The notes below the pieces were generated by a model. That model was not told where the DNA came from. It saw only the letters and a list, made by a program, of their open reading frames with translations, and searched no databases. From Diaphorobacter aerolatus (GTDB taxonomy: Bacteria; Pseudomonadota; Gammaproteobacteria; Burkholderiales; Burkholderiaceae_C), in NCBI RefSeq assembly GCF_014489535.1, contig NZ_CP060783.1, forward strand, positions 3,989,501 through 4,053,500: DNA of 64,000 nucleotides, read 5' to 3'. This document shows positions 51,536 through 60,499 of the stretch, one piece after another (within the stretch, counting starts at the first letter, position 1; each line of letters opens with the position of its first letter). The translations under genes and the position numbers were made by a program.

Positions 51536-51624
51536 CAGGGAAAGAGCCTGCCCTTGCGGCAGCGCGATTGCGGGAAAGAGCGCGATTATTCCTCAACGCT
51601 CAGGCAACGCAATGCATGACCGCA

Positions 51625-51792
51625 TCAAAAGCAGGCCCACAGTTGGTCGGCCATCGTGATCACGAATTGCGGATCGGCGTAGAGCGCGAACACGCCGAGC
51701 AGCACGGCGGCGGCGGCAACGCCCAGCAAGACCTTCACGCCGACGCGGCTGGCCGGAGACTTCGCTGTGCGGCGCTGGTTGGTGATCTCCAT
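51625..51792 (-). CDS. Small single-pass membrane protein
   Basis: 55 residues: basic, polar N-terminus (MEITNQRRTAKSPASRVGVK), one helix (about residues 21-38, VLLGVAAAAVLLGVFALY) and a short tail DPQFVITMADQLWACF. No family recognised. Looks like a real small protein because the composition and helix are typical and it fills the gap between the methyltransferase and MFS genes on the same strand. The start could also be 8 codons upstream. Confidence 0.6.
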   Translation of the reverse strand: MEITNQRRTAKSPASRVGVKVLLGVAAAAVLLGVFALYADPQFVITMADQLWACF

Positions 51793-51812
51793 GATGGCTG
51801 TTTCTTTCCCGT

Positions 51813-53029
51813 TCACGCGGGTTGGGGCGCGCCGCGTGTAATCGCATTTTCGCGCACTGGCAGATTCACCAATCCCGCGAACACGCCAAGGGCAATTGCC
51901 AGATACCAGACCACGTCGTAACTGCCGGTGCGGTCATAGAGGTAGCCGCCCAGCCAGACGCCGAGGAAACTGCCGATCTGGTGGCTGAAGAACACGAAGC
52001 CGCTGAGCATGGACATGTGCTGCACACCGAAGATCTGCGCGACGATGGCGTTGGTCGGCGGCACGGTCGAGAGCCACAGCGCGCCCATCACTGCCGAGAA
52101 GATATAGACCGACATCGGCGAGAGCGGCACCAGCAGGAAGATCGTGATCACGACGGCGCGCGCGAAATAGATGAACGCCAGGATGTGCCGCTTGGCAAGA
52201 CGCTGCCCAGCGTGCCGGCGATATACGTGCCGAACACGTTGAACAGGCCGATCAACGCGAGCGCGTAGCTTGCCACTTGCGGGGACAGGCCGTGGTCCTT
52301 CAGATAGCTCGGCATGTGCACGCCGATGAACACCACCTGGAAACCGCAGACGAAATAGCCGGCGGTGAGCAGCAGAAAGCTCGGGTAGCGAACCGCCTCC
52401 CTGAACGCTGCGGCCGCGCTTTGCGTGCGCTGGATCTTGGTCGATCCGTGAAAACCGGGCTCGCGCAGACCAAAGGCGAGCGGCACGATCAGCAGCACCG
52501 CAACCGCCAGCACCAGCAGCGCCGACTGCCATCCCAGTTGCAAAATCAACTGGCCCTCGATAGGCACCATCAGGAACTGCCCGAACGATCCCGCCGCCGC
52601 GGCGACGCCCATCGCCCAGGAACGCTTCTCGGGCGCAATCTGGCGACCCAGAATGCCGTAGATCACCGCATAGGTCGTGCCTGCCTGCGCCGCGCCGATG
52701 AGCACGCCCGTGGTGAGCACAAACCATCCCGGGGTCGGCGACAGGGCCATTCCCGCGAGACCGAGGCCATAGAGAATCGAGCCGCAGATCAGCACCTTGA
52801 ACGCGCCGAAGCGGTCGGCGGCAATGCCTCCTACAATGCCGAACACGCCCCAGGCGAGATTCTGGATGGCCAGGGCGAATGCGAACGTCTCCCGTGTCCA
52901 GCCCATCTCCTGCGTCACGGGCTGCAGCCACATGCCGAAACCATGGCGAATCCCCATCGACAGCGTGACGATGGCTGCGCCACAGGCCAGCACCTGTGTC
53001 ATTGACAATTTTTTTATTTCGTTTTGCAT
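51813..53029 (-). CDS. MFS transporter (one apparent frameshift)
   Basis: 12-helix major facilitator of the oxalate/formate or monocarboxylate-like type: IRHGFGMWLQPVTQEMGW after helix 1, GGIAADRFGAFKVLICGS (motif A), GQFLMVPIEGQL. At the C run 52206-52208 the frame shifts: the first half ends shortly after GTYIAGTLG, the second half reads QRLAKRHILAFIYFARAV and continues with helices 8-12. One added base gives 405 residues, a normal size. Likely intact; substrate unknown. Confidence 0.9.
52206..52208 (-). other. Frameshift site in the MFS gene (run one base short)
   Basis: Minus-strand CTGGGCAGCG needs one more G to read TLGQRLAKRH, the conserved basic loop between helices. Confidence 0.8.
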
Positions 53030-53137
53030 TGATGGAATGTAGCTAAATCCCGCACGGCTTGCTCGGTGTGGATTTGCCGCGTTGGCGCATGATCGCCCTT
53101 TCGCCTGTTTTTTTATCCAGTATTACAATGCGCCGCC

Positions 53138-55123
53138 ATGGCAACCAAACCATCATCCAATTCGGCTAGTGAATACTCTGAAGGCTCGATTCGCGTCCTC
53201 AAGGGACTGGAGCCGGTCAAGCAACGTCCGGGCATGTACACCCGCACGGACAACCCATTGCACATTCTTCAGGAAGTGCTGGACAACGCCGCCGACGAGG
53301 CGCTCGCCGGTTTCGGCAAGAAAATCAAGGTCACGCTGCACGCCGACGGCTCGGTGAGCGTGGAAGACGACGGTCGCGGCATTCCCTTTGGCATGCACCC
53401 GGAGGAAGGTGCGCCGGTCGTCGAACTGGTGTTCACGCGGCTGCACGCGGGCGGCAAGTTCGACAAGGGCAGTGGCGGCGCGTACAGCTTCTCGGGCGGC
53501 CTGCACGGCGTCGGCGTTTCGGTGACGAACGCGCTGTCCAGGCGGCTTGAGGTCACCACGCACCGCGAAGGCAAGGTGGCGCGGCTGGTGTTCTCGGGCG
53601 GCGACGTGATCGAGCCGCTGGTTGCGCGCGCGTTGCAGGCCGGTGAACGCAAGCAGGGCACGACGGTGCAGGTCTGGCCCGACGCATCGTATTTCGAGTC
53701 GGCAGCGCTGCCGATGAACGAACTCACGCATCTGCTGCGCAGCAAGGCGGTGCTGATGCCCGGCGTCACCGTCACGCTCGTCAACGAAAAGACCCGCGAC
53801 ACGCAGACCTGGCAATACAAGGGCGGCCTGCGCGACTATCTCGCGCAGACGCTCAGCGCCGATCCGGTGATTCCGCTGATCGAGGGCGAAGGCTACGCCG
53901 ACCGCCACAACGAGAGCTTCTCCGAGGGCGAGGGCGCTGCCTGGTGCCTCGCCTTCACCGAAGAAGGCCACCCGGTGCGCGAGAGCTATGTGAACCTGAT
54001 TCCGACCACCGCTGGTGGCACGCACGAAAGCGGCTTGCGCGACGGGCTGTTTCAGGCGGTCAAGAGCTTCATCGAATTCCATTCGCTGTTGCCCAAGGGT
54101 GTGAAGCTCATGCCCGAGGACGTGTTTGCGCGCGCCAGCTACGTGCTGTCGGCCAAGGTGCTCGATCCGCAGTTTCAGGGCCAGATCAAGGAGCGCCTGA
54201 ACTCGCGCGATGCCGTGCGTCTGGTTTCGAGCTTCGTGCGCCCCTCGCTCGAACTCTGGCTCAACGAACATGTGGCCATGGGCCGAAAGCTCGCCGAGCT
54301 TGCGATCAAGGCCGCTCAGACCCGCCAACGTGCCGGTCAGCGCGTCGAGAAGAGAAAGGGCTCTGGCGTTGCCGTGCTGCCCGGCAAGCTCACCGATTGC
54401 GAGAGCCGCGACCTCACCCACAACGAAGTGTTTCTGGTCGAGGGCGACTCCGCAGGCGGCAGCGCCAAGATGGGACGTGACAAGGAAAACCAAGCCATTT
54501 TGCCGCTGCGCGGCAAGGTGCTGAACACCTGGGAGGTCGAGCGCGACCGGTTGTTTGCCAATACCGAGGTGCACGACATCTCCGTGGCCATCGGCGTCGA
54601 TCCGCATGGCCCGAACGACACGCCCGACCTGAGCGGTTTGCGCTACGGCAAGATCTGCATTCTCTCGGACGCCGACGTGGACGGCTCGCACATTCAGGTG
54701 CTGCTGCTCACGCTGTTCTTTCGCCATTTCCCGAAGCTCGTCGATGCGGGGCATGTCTGCGTGGCGCGTCCGCCGCTGTTCCGTGTGGATATTCCGGCGC
54801 GCGGCAAGAAGCCTGCGGCCAAGGTCTATGCGCTCGATACGGCGGAGCTCGAGAGCATTCTCGATAAATGCGCCAAGGACGGCGTGCCGCGCGAGAAGTG
54901 CCAGATCAGCCGCTTCAAGGGGCTCGGTGAGATGAACGCCGAACAGCTTTGGGAAACCACGCTCAACCCCGATACCCGGCGTCTGCTTCCGGTGCGTGTC
55001 GGCGGAGCCTACGATTTCGGTTCCACCGAAGACCTGATGACCAAGCTCATGGGCAAGGGCGAGGCTGCGGCGCGGCGCGAACTCATGGAAGTGCACGGCG
55101 ACGATGTCGAGGTGGACATCTAG
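53138..55123 (+). CDS. parE: DNA topoisomerase IV subunit B
   Basis: 661 residues; ATPase half of the decatenase that separates daughter chromosomes. GHKL ATPase motifs: EVLDNAADEALAGFG, VEDDGRGIPFGMHPE, SFSGGLHGVGVSVTNALS. TOPRIM domain: VEGDSAGGSAKMGRDKENQ and SDADVDGSHIQVLLL; then the closing QLWETTLNPDTRRLLPV. Size suits ParE rather than GyrB of this phylum. Followed by a transglycosylase gene and parC. Confidence 0.96.
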   Translation: MATKPSSNSASEYSEGSIRVLKGLEPVKQRPGMYTRTDNPLHILQEVLDNAADEALAGFGKKIKVTLHADGSVSVEDDGRGIPFGMHPEEGAPVVELVFTRLHAGGKFDKGSGGAYSFSGGLHGVGVSVTNALSRRLEVTTHREGKVARLVFSGGDVIEPLVARALQAGERKQGTTVQVWPDASYFESAALPMNELTHLLRSKAVLMPGVTVTLVNEKTRDTQTWQYKGGLRDYLAQTLSADPVIPLIEGEGYADRHNESFSEGEGAAWCLAFTEEGHPVRESYVNLIPTTAGGTHESGLRDGLFQAVKSFIEFHSLLPKGVKLMPEDVFARASYVLSAKVLDPQFQGQIKERLNSRDAVRLVSSFVRPSLELWLNEHVAMGRKLAELAIKAAQTRQRAGQRVEKRKGSGVAVLPGKLTDCESRDLTHNEVFLVEGDSAGGSAKMGRDKENQAILPLRGKVLNTWEVERDRLFANTEVHDISVAIGVDPHGPNDTPDLSGLRYGKICILSDADVDGSHIQVLLLTLFFRHFPKLVDAGHVCVARPPLFRVDIPARGKKPAAKVYALDTAELESILDKCAKDGVPREKCQISRFKGLGEMNAEQLWETTLNPDTRRLLPVRVGGAYDFGSTEDLMTKLMGKGEAAARRELMEVHGDDVEVDI

Positions 55124-55126
55124 ATC

Positions 55127-56098
55127 ATGTTCTTCGCACCGCAAAGTCCTTTCAGGCAGAACAAGGCCGCCGCTTCCCACTGGCGCGCGCCGATCATGGC
55201 GGCGTTGCTGTGCCTTGCGGCCATGCAGTCGGCGCGTGCCGATCTGTGGGCCTATGTCGATTCGCGCGGCGTCACGCATTTCGCGGCCGAGCAGATCGAC
55301 GCCAACTACACGTTGTTCTTTCGCGGCGACCAGTTCGATTCGACGCGGGACGCGTCCACCGAAACAAGCAGCGGCGCGGCAAGCGACGAGGTCATTGCGC
55401 GCGTCGGCTCTGAGGGGGCTGGCGCGCGCAAGCTCGCCTTCATCGACATTTCCCCGGGCTACAAGCGCGTTCGCACGCACATTCGCGGCGTATCTCAGAC
55501 CTCGGGCATCGAATACGAGTTGCTCAAGGCCGTGATAGCGACAGAGTCCGGCTTTGATTCACTGGCCGTTTCGCCGCGTGGCGCGGTCGGTCTGATGCAA
55601 CTGATGCCGGCCACGGCGAGCCGCTTCGGCGTGGCTGGCGACAAAAAGCGCAGCGTGACGCAGAAGCTTGAGGATCCGCTCACCAACATGAATGCCGGTG
55701 CCAGCTATCTGCGTTATCTGCTCAAGATGTTCGATGGCCGCAAGGATCTGGCGCTGGCCGCCTACAACGCGGGCGAGGGCGCGGTGCAGCGGGCTGGCAA
55801 CAAGATTCCCGCATACCGCGAAACCCAGAACTATGTAAAGAGCGTGCTGGGGCTCTACGCCATGCTCAAGCCGCCGGAGCCGCTGCGCTCGCACCGTGAA
55901 TTCAAGGCGCAGCAAGGCGTTGCCGGGCGCATCCGCATGGAGATTCCTGCGGGCGCTGCCGAGGGTGGGATAGCCCCATCTCCTTCGTCTTCTTCTTCCC
56001 CCACCACTTTCTCATCACCTCTTGGCGCTGCCGGTTCGAACGCAATGGTTCGCACTGCCGCGCGCGCGCCCTTGCAAGACTTGTCTGCGAACGAATGA
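55127..56098 (+). CDS. Lytic transglycosylase, SLT domain
   Basis: 323 residues. N-terminal hydrophobic signal (about 20-37, [19 protein letters not shown]), a short DUF4124-like [15 protein letters not shown] domain, then the transglycosylase domain with catalytic Glu140 in [28 protein letters not shown] and [12 protein letters not shown]. The C-terminal 50 residues are Ser/Pro/Ala-rich. Cleaves peptidoglycan glycan strands in the periplasm. It starts 3 bp after parE and overlaps the parC ATG by 4 bp. Confidence 0.93.
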   Translation: MFFAPQSPFRQNKAAASHWRAPIMAALLCLAAMQSARADLWAYVDSRGVTHFAAEQIDANYTLFFRGDQFDSTRDASTETSSGAASDEVIARVGSEGAGARKLAFIDISPGYKRVRTHIRGVSQTSGIEYELLKAVIATESGFDSLAVSPRGAVGLMQLMPATASRFGVAGDKKRSVTQKLEDPLTNMNAGASYLRYLLKMFDGRKDLALAAYNAGEGAVQRAGNKIPAYRETQNYVKSVLGLYAMLKPPEPLRSHREFKAQQGVAGRIRMEIPAGAAEGGIAPSPSSSSSPTTFSSPLGAAGSNAMVRTAARAPLQDLSANE

Positions 56099-58452
56099 GC
56101 GATCAATCCACTCTTGAATTTTCTACCGAGCCGCCCGATGGTGGCGAGAGCCTGAATCTGGCGCAGTACGCGCAGCAGGCGTATCTGGAATACGCCCTCT
56201 CCGTCGTGAAGGGCCGCGCGCTGCCCGATGTGAGCGACGGCCTGAAGCCCGTGCAGCGCCGCATTCTCTTTTCGATGGATCGCATGGGCCTCGGCTTCAG
56301 CGGCCCGACGCGCAACGTGCCCGCCAAGCCGGTCAAGAGCGCGCGCGTGGTCGGTGATGTGCTCGGCAAATACCACCCGCACGGCGACCAGTCGGCCTAT
56401 GACGCGCTGGTGCGGCTGTCGCAGGATTTCAGCCAGCGCTACCCGCTGATCGATGGTCAGGGCAATTTCGGCAGCCGCGACGGCGACGGTGCCGCGGCCA
56501 TGCGTTATACGGAAGCGCGCCTTGCCAGGATCACCACGCTGCTGCTCGATGAAATCGACATGGGCACGGTCGATTTCATGCCCAACTACGACGGCTCGTT
56601 CGAAGAGCCACGACAGTTGCCCGCGCGGCTTCCTTTCTCGCTGCTCAATGGCGCGAGCGGTATTGCCGTGGGCATGGCGACGGAAGTGCCGAGCCACAAT
56701 CTGCGCGAAGTGGCGGACGCCTGTGTCGCGCTCCTGAAGTCGGCCAGGCTCAGCGACGAGGAACTGTACGCACTGATTCCCGGGCCCGACTACCCGGGCG
56801 GCGGCCAGATCATCAGCAGCGCCGCAGACATTCAGGACGCCTACCGCACCGGACGCGGCAGCCTCAAGGTGCGCGCGCGCTGGAAGATCGAGGAACTCGC
56901 GCGCGGACAGTGGCAGCTCATCGTCAACGAACTGCCGCCGGGCGTCAGCACGCAGAAGGTGCTCGAGGAAATCGAGGAACTCACCAATCCGAAGGTGAAG
57001 ACCGGCAAGAAGGCGCTCACGCAGGACCAGAACCAGCTCAAGGCCAGCATGCTCGCGCTGCTGGACGGCGTGCGCGACGAGTCCAGCAAAGACGCGCCGG
57101 TGCGCATCGTCATCGAGCCCAAAACCGGCAAGGTGCCGCAGCAGGAACTCATCACCACGCTGCTCGCGCATACCAGCCTCGAATCCTCGTCGCCGATCAA
57201 TTTGACCCTGATCGGCCTGGATGGCAGGCCGGTGCAGAAGTCGCTGCGCCAGATGCTGGAGGAATGGATCAGCTTCCGCCAGACGACGATTGCGCGCCGC
57301 TCGCAGCACCGCCTGGACAAGGTGCTTGACCGCATCCACATCCTCGAAGGACGGCAGCTCGTGCTGCTGAACATCGACGAGGTGATCGCCATCATCCGCG
57401 CGGCCGAAGACCCCAAGGCCGCATTGATCGCGCGCTTCAATCTGAGCGACCGCCAAGCCGAGGACATTCTCGAAATCCGGCTGCGCCAACTCGCGCGCCT
57501 GGAGGCCATCAAGATCGAGCAGGACCTCAAGGACCTGCGTGAAGAGAAAGGCAGGCTCGAGGAAATTCTGGGCAACCCGAATGCGCTGCGCCGCCTGATG
57601 ATCAAGGAGATCGAGGCCGACGCCAAGCAGTTTGCCGACGAACGCCGCACGCTGATTCAGGCAGAGAAGAAGGCCGTGGCCGAAGTGAAGGTGGTGGACG
57701 AACCGGTCACGGTCGTCATCTCCGAAAAAGGCTGGGTGCGCGGGCGCACCGGGCATGGACACGAGGCGGGCAGCTTCGGCTTCAAGTCCGGCGACGCGCT
57801 CTATGGCACGTTTGAATGCCGCACCGTCGATACGCTGATCGTGTTTGGCTCCAATGGCCGTGTGTACTCGGTGGCAGTGGCGCAACTGCCCGGCGCGCGC
57901 GGCGACGGACAGCCGATCACCACGCTCATCGATCTCGAAAGCGGCACGCAGCCCGTGCACTACTTTGCCGGACCGAACCATGCGGCGCTGCTGATTGCGG
58001 GCTCGGGCGGATATGGCTTCATCACCACGGTCGAGCACATGACGGCGCGCAATCGCGGCGGCAAATCCTTCGTCTCGCTGGCAGACAAGGAAACGCTGTG
58101 CCGACCCTCGCATGCCGCGTTCAACAGCGGCAGCACGCCGCTGGTTGCGGCCACGCACGTGTGCTGCACCTCGGTGACCGGACGCATTCTCACGTTCGAA
58201 ATCGCCGAACTCAAGATGATGGAAAAAGGCGGTCGTGGCCTGATGCTCATCGATCTGGACGACAAGGACAGCCTCGCGGGCGCGGCGGCCTACACCCGCA
58301 GCGTGCGCTTTACCGGCATCGGACGGGGCGGCAAGGAGCGCGAGGAGACGCTGGAAATCCGCTCGCTCAACAACGCCCGTGCAGCCCGTGGCCGCAAGGG
58401 CAAGGCCGGAGATTTCGGTTTCAAGATTGCGGACGTGATGCGCGTCGAATAG
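56095..58452 (+). CDS. parC: DNA topoisomerase IV subunit A
   Basis: 785 residues. Cleavage domain with catalytic Tyr138 ([12 protein letters not shown]), [12 protein letters not shown] and [16 protein letters not shown]. The residue aligned with quinolone-site Ser80 of E. coli ParC is Gln99, with Ser100 beside it. The C-terminal region has beta-pinwheel repeats ([19 protein letters not shown]; ending [13 protein letters not shown]). Co-transcribed with parE and the transglycosylase; terminator follows. Confidence 0.97.
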   Translation: MSDQSTLEFSTEPPDGGESLNLAQYAQQAYLEYALSVVKGRALPDVSDGLKPVQRRILFSMDRMGLGFSGPTRNVPAKPVKSARVVGDVLGKYHPHGDQSAYDALVRLSQDFSQRYPLIDGQGNFGSRDGDGAAAMRYTEARLARITTLLLDEIDMGTVDFMPNYDGSFEEPRQLPARLPFSLLNGASGIAVGMATEVPSHNLREVADACVALLKSARLSDEELYALIPGPDYPGGGQIISSAADIQDAYRTGRGSLKVRARWKIEELARGQWQLIVNELPPGVSTQKVLEEIEELTNPKVKTGKKALTQDQNQLKASMLALLDGVRDESSKDAPVRIVIEPKTGKVPQQELITTLLAHTSLESSSPINLTLIGLDGRPVQKSLRQMLEEWISFRQTTIARRSQHRLDKVLDRIHILEGRQLVLLNIDEVIAIIRAAEDPKAALIARFNLSDRQAEDILEIRLRQLARLEAIKIEQDLKDLREEKGRLEEILGNPNALRRLMIKEIEADAKQFADERRTLIQAEKKAVAEVKVVDEPVTVVISEKGWVRGRTGHGHEAGSFGFKSGDALYGTFECRTVDTLIVFGSNGRVYSVAVAQLPGARGDGQPITTLIDLESGTQPVHYFAGPNHAALLIAGSGGYGFITTVEHMTARNRGGKSFVSLADKETLCRPSHAAFNSGSTPLVAATHVCCTSVTGRILTFEIAELKMMEKGGRGLMLIDLDDKDSLAGAAAYTRSVRFTGIGRGGKEREETLEIRSLNNARAARGRKGKAGDFGFKIADVMRVE

Positions 58453-58470
58453 CAGCCTTCTTCGCTGACG

Positions 58471-58510
58471 AAAAGTGCGTGAACCAGTTGCTGGTCACGC
58501 ACTTTTTTTT
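58471..58510 (+). terminator. Rho-independent terminator after parC
   Basis: AAGTGCGTGAACCA-GTTGC-TGGTCACGCACTT followed by T8, 19 bp after the stop; one unpaired A. Very strong hairpin. Confidence 0.93.
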
Positions 58511-58721
58511 GTTTCACGATGACCTGATCACAAGACCGTGATGGTGTTTATGCACTACGTTCATATCGAGGATAAACATGTGCGGGATGCAGGCGAACTG
58601 GTGGCCAATCGGCGGCTGGCGATTCCAGGTGGGCGCCGCATGGAGGAAGCGGCGATATGCCCCGCCCGCGAGCTTCCATGTATTGCCTCGCCGCCCCGTT
58701 GGTGCGGCGGCATTCAGGTGT

Positions 58722-58749
58722 TTGTTATTTATACTCGAACGGATATAAT
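58722..58749 (+). promoter_or_regulatory. Putative promoter of the toxin-antitoxin pair
   Basis: TTGTTA, 16-bp spacer, perfect TATAAT (58744-58749). The -10 ends one base before the toxin ATG at 58751, so the predicted transcript start falls after that ATG. The spacer carries an imperfect inverted repeat TATA-CTCGAACGGA-TATA that could be an operator for the HTH partner. Confidence 0.5.
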
Positions 58750-58750
58750 C

Positions 58751-59113
58751 ATGGCAGCGGAACGCAAGCTGCTGTACTGGGAAGGCTCATCGAAGAAGGA
58801 CTTCAAGGAGTTTCCCATCGCCGTGCAGAAGGACATGGGCGTGTCATTGTTCGTCGTCCAATTGGGCGGCATGCCCAATTCAGCCAAACTCTGGAAGGGG
58901 CTTGGTTCCGGGGTGTACGAACTGGTGGATGATCACCGGAGCGACACTTTCCGTGTGGTCTACACAGTGAAGCTCGGAGACGCCGTGCATGTGCTGCATG
59001 CGTTTCAGAAGAAGTCCAAGTCCGGCATCGCCACGCCACAGCCGGATGTGGCGTTGATTGAGAGGCGGCTAAAGGCAGTGCTTGCCCGCTACGCGGCGAA
59101 CAGGAGAAAATGA
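58751..59113 (+). CDS. HigB/Gp49-like toxin of a type II toxin-antitoxin pair
   Basis: 120 residues. KLLYWEGSSKKDFKEFPIAVQKDMG, GGMPNSAKLWKGLGSGVYELVDDHRSDTFRVVYTVKLGDAVHVLHAFQKKSKSGIATP is the RelE-fold Gp49/HigB arrangement, with the conserved FQKKS..GI..P ending. Family members cleave mRNA on the ribosome. Overlaps the downstream HTH gene by 4 bp, with toxin first as in hig systems. The true start may differ because of the promoter position. Confidence 0.88.
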   Translation: MAAERKLLYWEGSSKKDFKEFPIAVQKDMGVSLFVVQLGGMPNSAKLWKGLGSGVYELVDDHRSDTFRVVYTVKLGDAVHVLHAFQKKSKSGIATPQPDVALIERRLKAVLARYAANRRK

Positions 59114-59433
59114 TGAGTCGCAAAAATAACCGTCAAGGCACCGAAAACGTGCTGCTGGATCTCGGTTTCGACGATGCGGAAGAACTGTCGGCCAAGGCGG
59201 CGCTCGCGCTCAAACTTAACGAGTTGATCGACCAGCGCGACCTGACCCAGACCGAAGCGGCTCACATCACCGGCATGACCCAGCCCAAGGTGTCGCAGGT
59301 TCGTCGCTACAAGCTCCAGAACATTTCACTCGAACGCCTGATGCAAGCGCTGGTGTCCCTGGATCAGCATGTGGAAATCGTGGTGCGGCCTGCGCGGCGC
59401 GAGTGCGCGCCGCGCATCACTGTCGCTGCATGA
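59110..59433 (+). CDS. HigA-like XRE-family antitoxin
   Basis: 107 residues. Opens MMSRKNNRQGTENVLLDLGFDDAEEL, typical for antitoxins of Gp49 toxins, then a helix-turn-helix (about residues 40-72: DLTQTEAAHITGMTQPKVSQVRRYKLQNISLERL). The start overlaps the toxin stop (ATGA). It should bind and neutralise the toxin and repress its promoter. Confidence 0.9.
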   Translation: MMSRKNNRQGTENVLLDLGFDDAEELSAKAALALKLNELIDQRDLTQTEAAHITGMTQPKVSQVRRYKLQNISLERLMQALVSLDQHVEIVVRPARRECAPRITVAA

Positions 59434-59526
59434 CCTCCATGGAAAACCCAATTCATGGAGTCAGGCATCGCATGATTTCCCCGCAATGCGTGGCAACGGA
59501 AATTTTTCTGTGTTGGCGCTTGCCTC

Positions 59527-60495
59527 TCAACGAGGCACGGGCACCAGAAAATCCCGACTGATGCGTGACCCGAGTTCGTTCACGCGGTCTAGAAACTGCG
59601 TGAGATAGGCGTGCAGTCCGGTCGCGAGAATTTCCTCGATGCGACCGTATCGCAGATCGGCGAGCAGGCGTCCGGCCCTGCGCTGCGTGTCGCCCGAGTG
59701 CTCGTTGGCAACGGCGGCGAGGTTGTCCACGAGCTGCTTCATATTCGAGTGCAGCGAGCGCGGCATGTCGGCGCGCAGCATCAGGAGTTCGGCCACACGC
59801 TCGGGCGTGATCACGTCGCGATAGACCTTGCGGTAGATCTCGAACGCCGAGACGCTGCGCAGGATGCCACTCCAGTGATAGAAGTCGAACTCGGGCGTGG
59901 CGCGCTTGGGGTCGCGCACGGTGCCGTGAAAGTCGGCGTCCACCGCATGGAACTTCACGTCGAGCAGGCGGGCGGTGTTGTCCGCGCGTTCGAGCGATGT
60001 GCCAAGGCGAATGAAGCGGTAGGCCTCGTCATGCAGCATGGTGCCGAGCGTCACGCCGCGCGAGAGATGCGAGCGGTATTTCACCCATTCGAAGAACTGC
60101 CCGGGGTCGCGCTCGAAGGTGCCCTCGCGCATGTGCTTGTTGAGCGTGAGCCAGGTGTGGTTCTGCGTTTCCCAGACCTCGGTGGTCAGCGCGCCGCGCA
60201 CCGCCCGGGCGTTTTCGCGCGCTCCGCGCAGGCAGGAGTAGATCGACGAGGTGTTGTTCTCGTCATGCACCATGAAGGTCAGCACCTTTTCCTGCGTGAT
60301 CGCTCCGTAGCGGGCGGTGTAGGCCGGGATCAGCTCGCTGATGGACAAGAGGCCGCGCCAGCCTTCCTGCGCCTTGTCCTCTGACTGCGGCAGCAGCGAG
60401 GTTTCGTAGTTCACGTTCAGCATGCGCGCGGTGCTCTCTGCACGTTCGGTGTAGCGCGACATCCAGTACAGATGGTCTGCGGTTCGGCTCAGCAT
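59527..60495 (-). CDS. Alpha-E domain protein (DUF403)
   Basis: 322-residue, all-alpha protein. Opens LSRTADHLYWMSRYTERAESTARMLNV, the diagnostic start of the alpha-E family, and contains RGVTLGTMLHDEAYRFIRLGTSLERADNTARLLDVKF. Function not known; genes nearly always neighbour circularly permuted ATP-grasp genes and are proposed to take part in a peptide-ligase system. Begins 4 bp after the ATP-grasp gene. Confidence 0.92.
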   Translation of the reverse strand: MLSRTADHLYWMSRYTERAESTARMLNVNYETSLLPQSEDKAQEGWRGLLSISELIPAYTARYGAITQEKVLTFMVHDENNTSSIYSCLRGARENARAVRGALTTEVWETQNHTWLTLNKHMREGTFERDPGQFFEWVKYRSHLSRGVTLGTMLHDEAYRFIRLGTSLERADNTARLLDVKFHAVDADFHGTVRDPKRATPEFDFYHWSGILRSVSAFEIYRKVYRDVITPERVAELLMLRADMPRSLHSNMKQLVDNLAAVANEHSGDTQRRAGRLLADLRYGRIEEILATGLHAYLTQFLDRVNELGSRISRDFLVPVPR

Positions 60496-60499
60496 GGTG

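Noticed and set aside
53153-55480. Minus-strand 775-codon frame opposite parE
   Set aside because: Shadow of parE; no recognisable motif and Arg/His/Ala-biased.
58691-58711. CGCCGCC...GGCGGCG hairpin before the toxin gene
   Set aside because: No T tract follows and the parC terminator is already present upstream; probably chance in GC-rich DNA.
58538-58750. Extension of the toxin gene to an upstream ATG at 58538 or a separate small gene there
   Set aside because: Composition is poor, there is no ribosome site, and the toxin family similarity starts near 58751.
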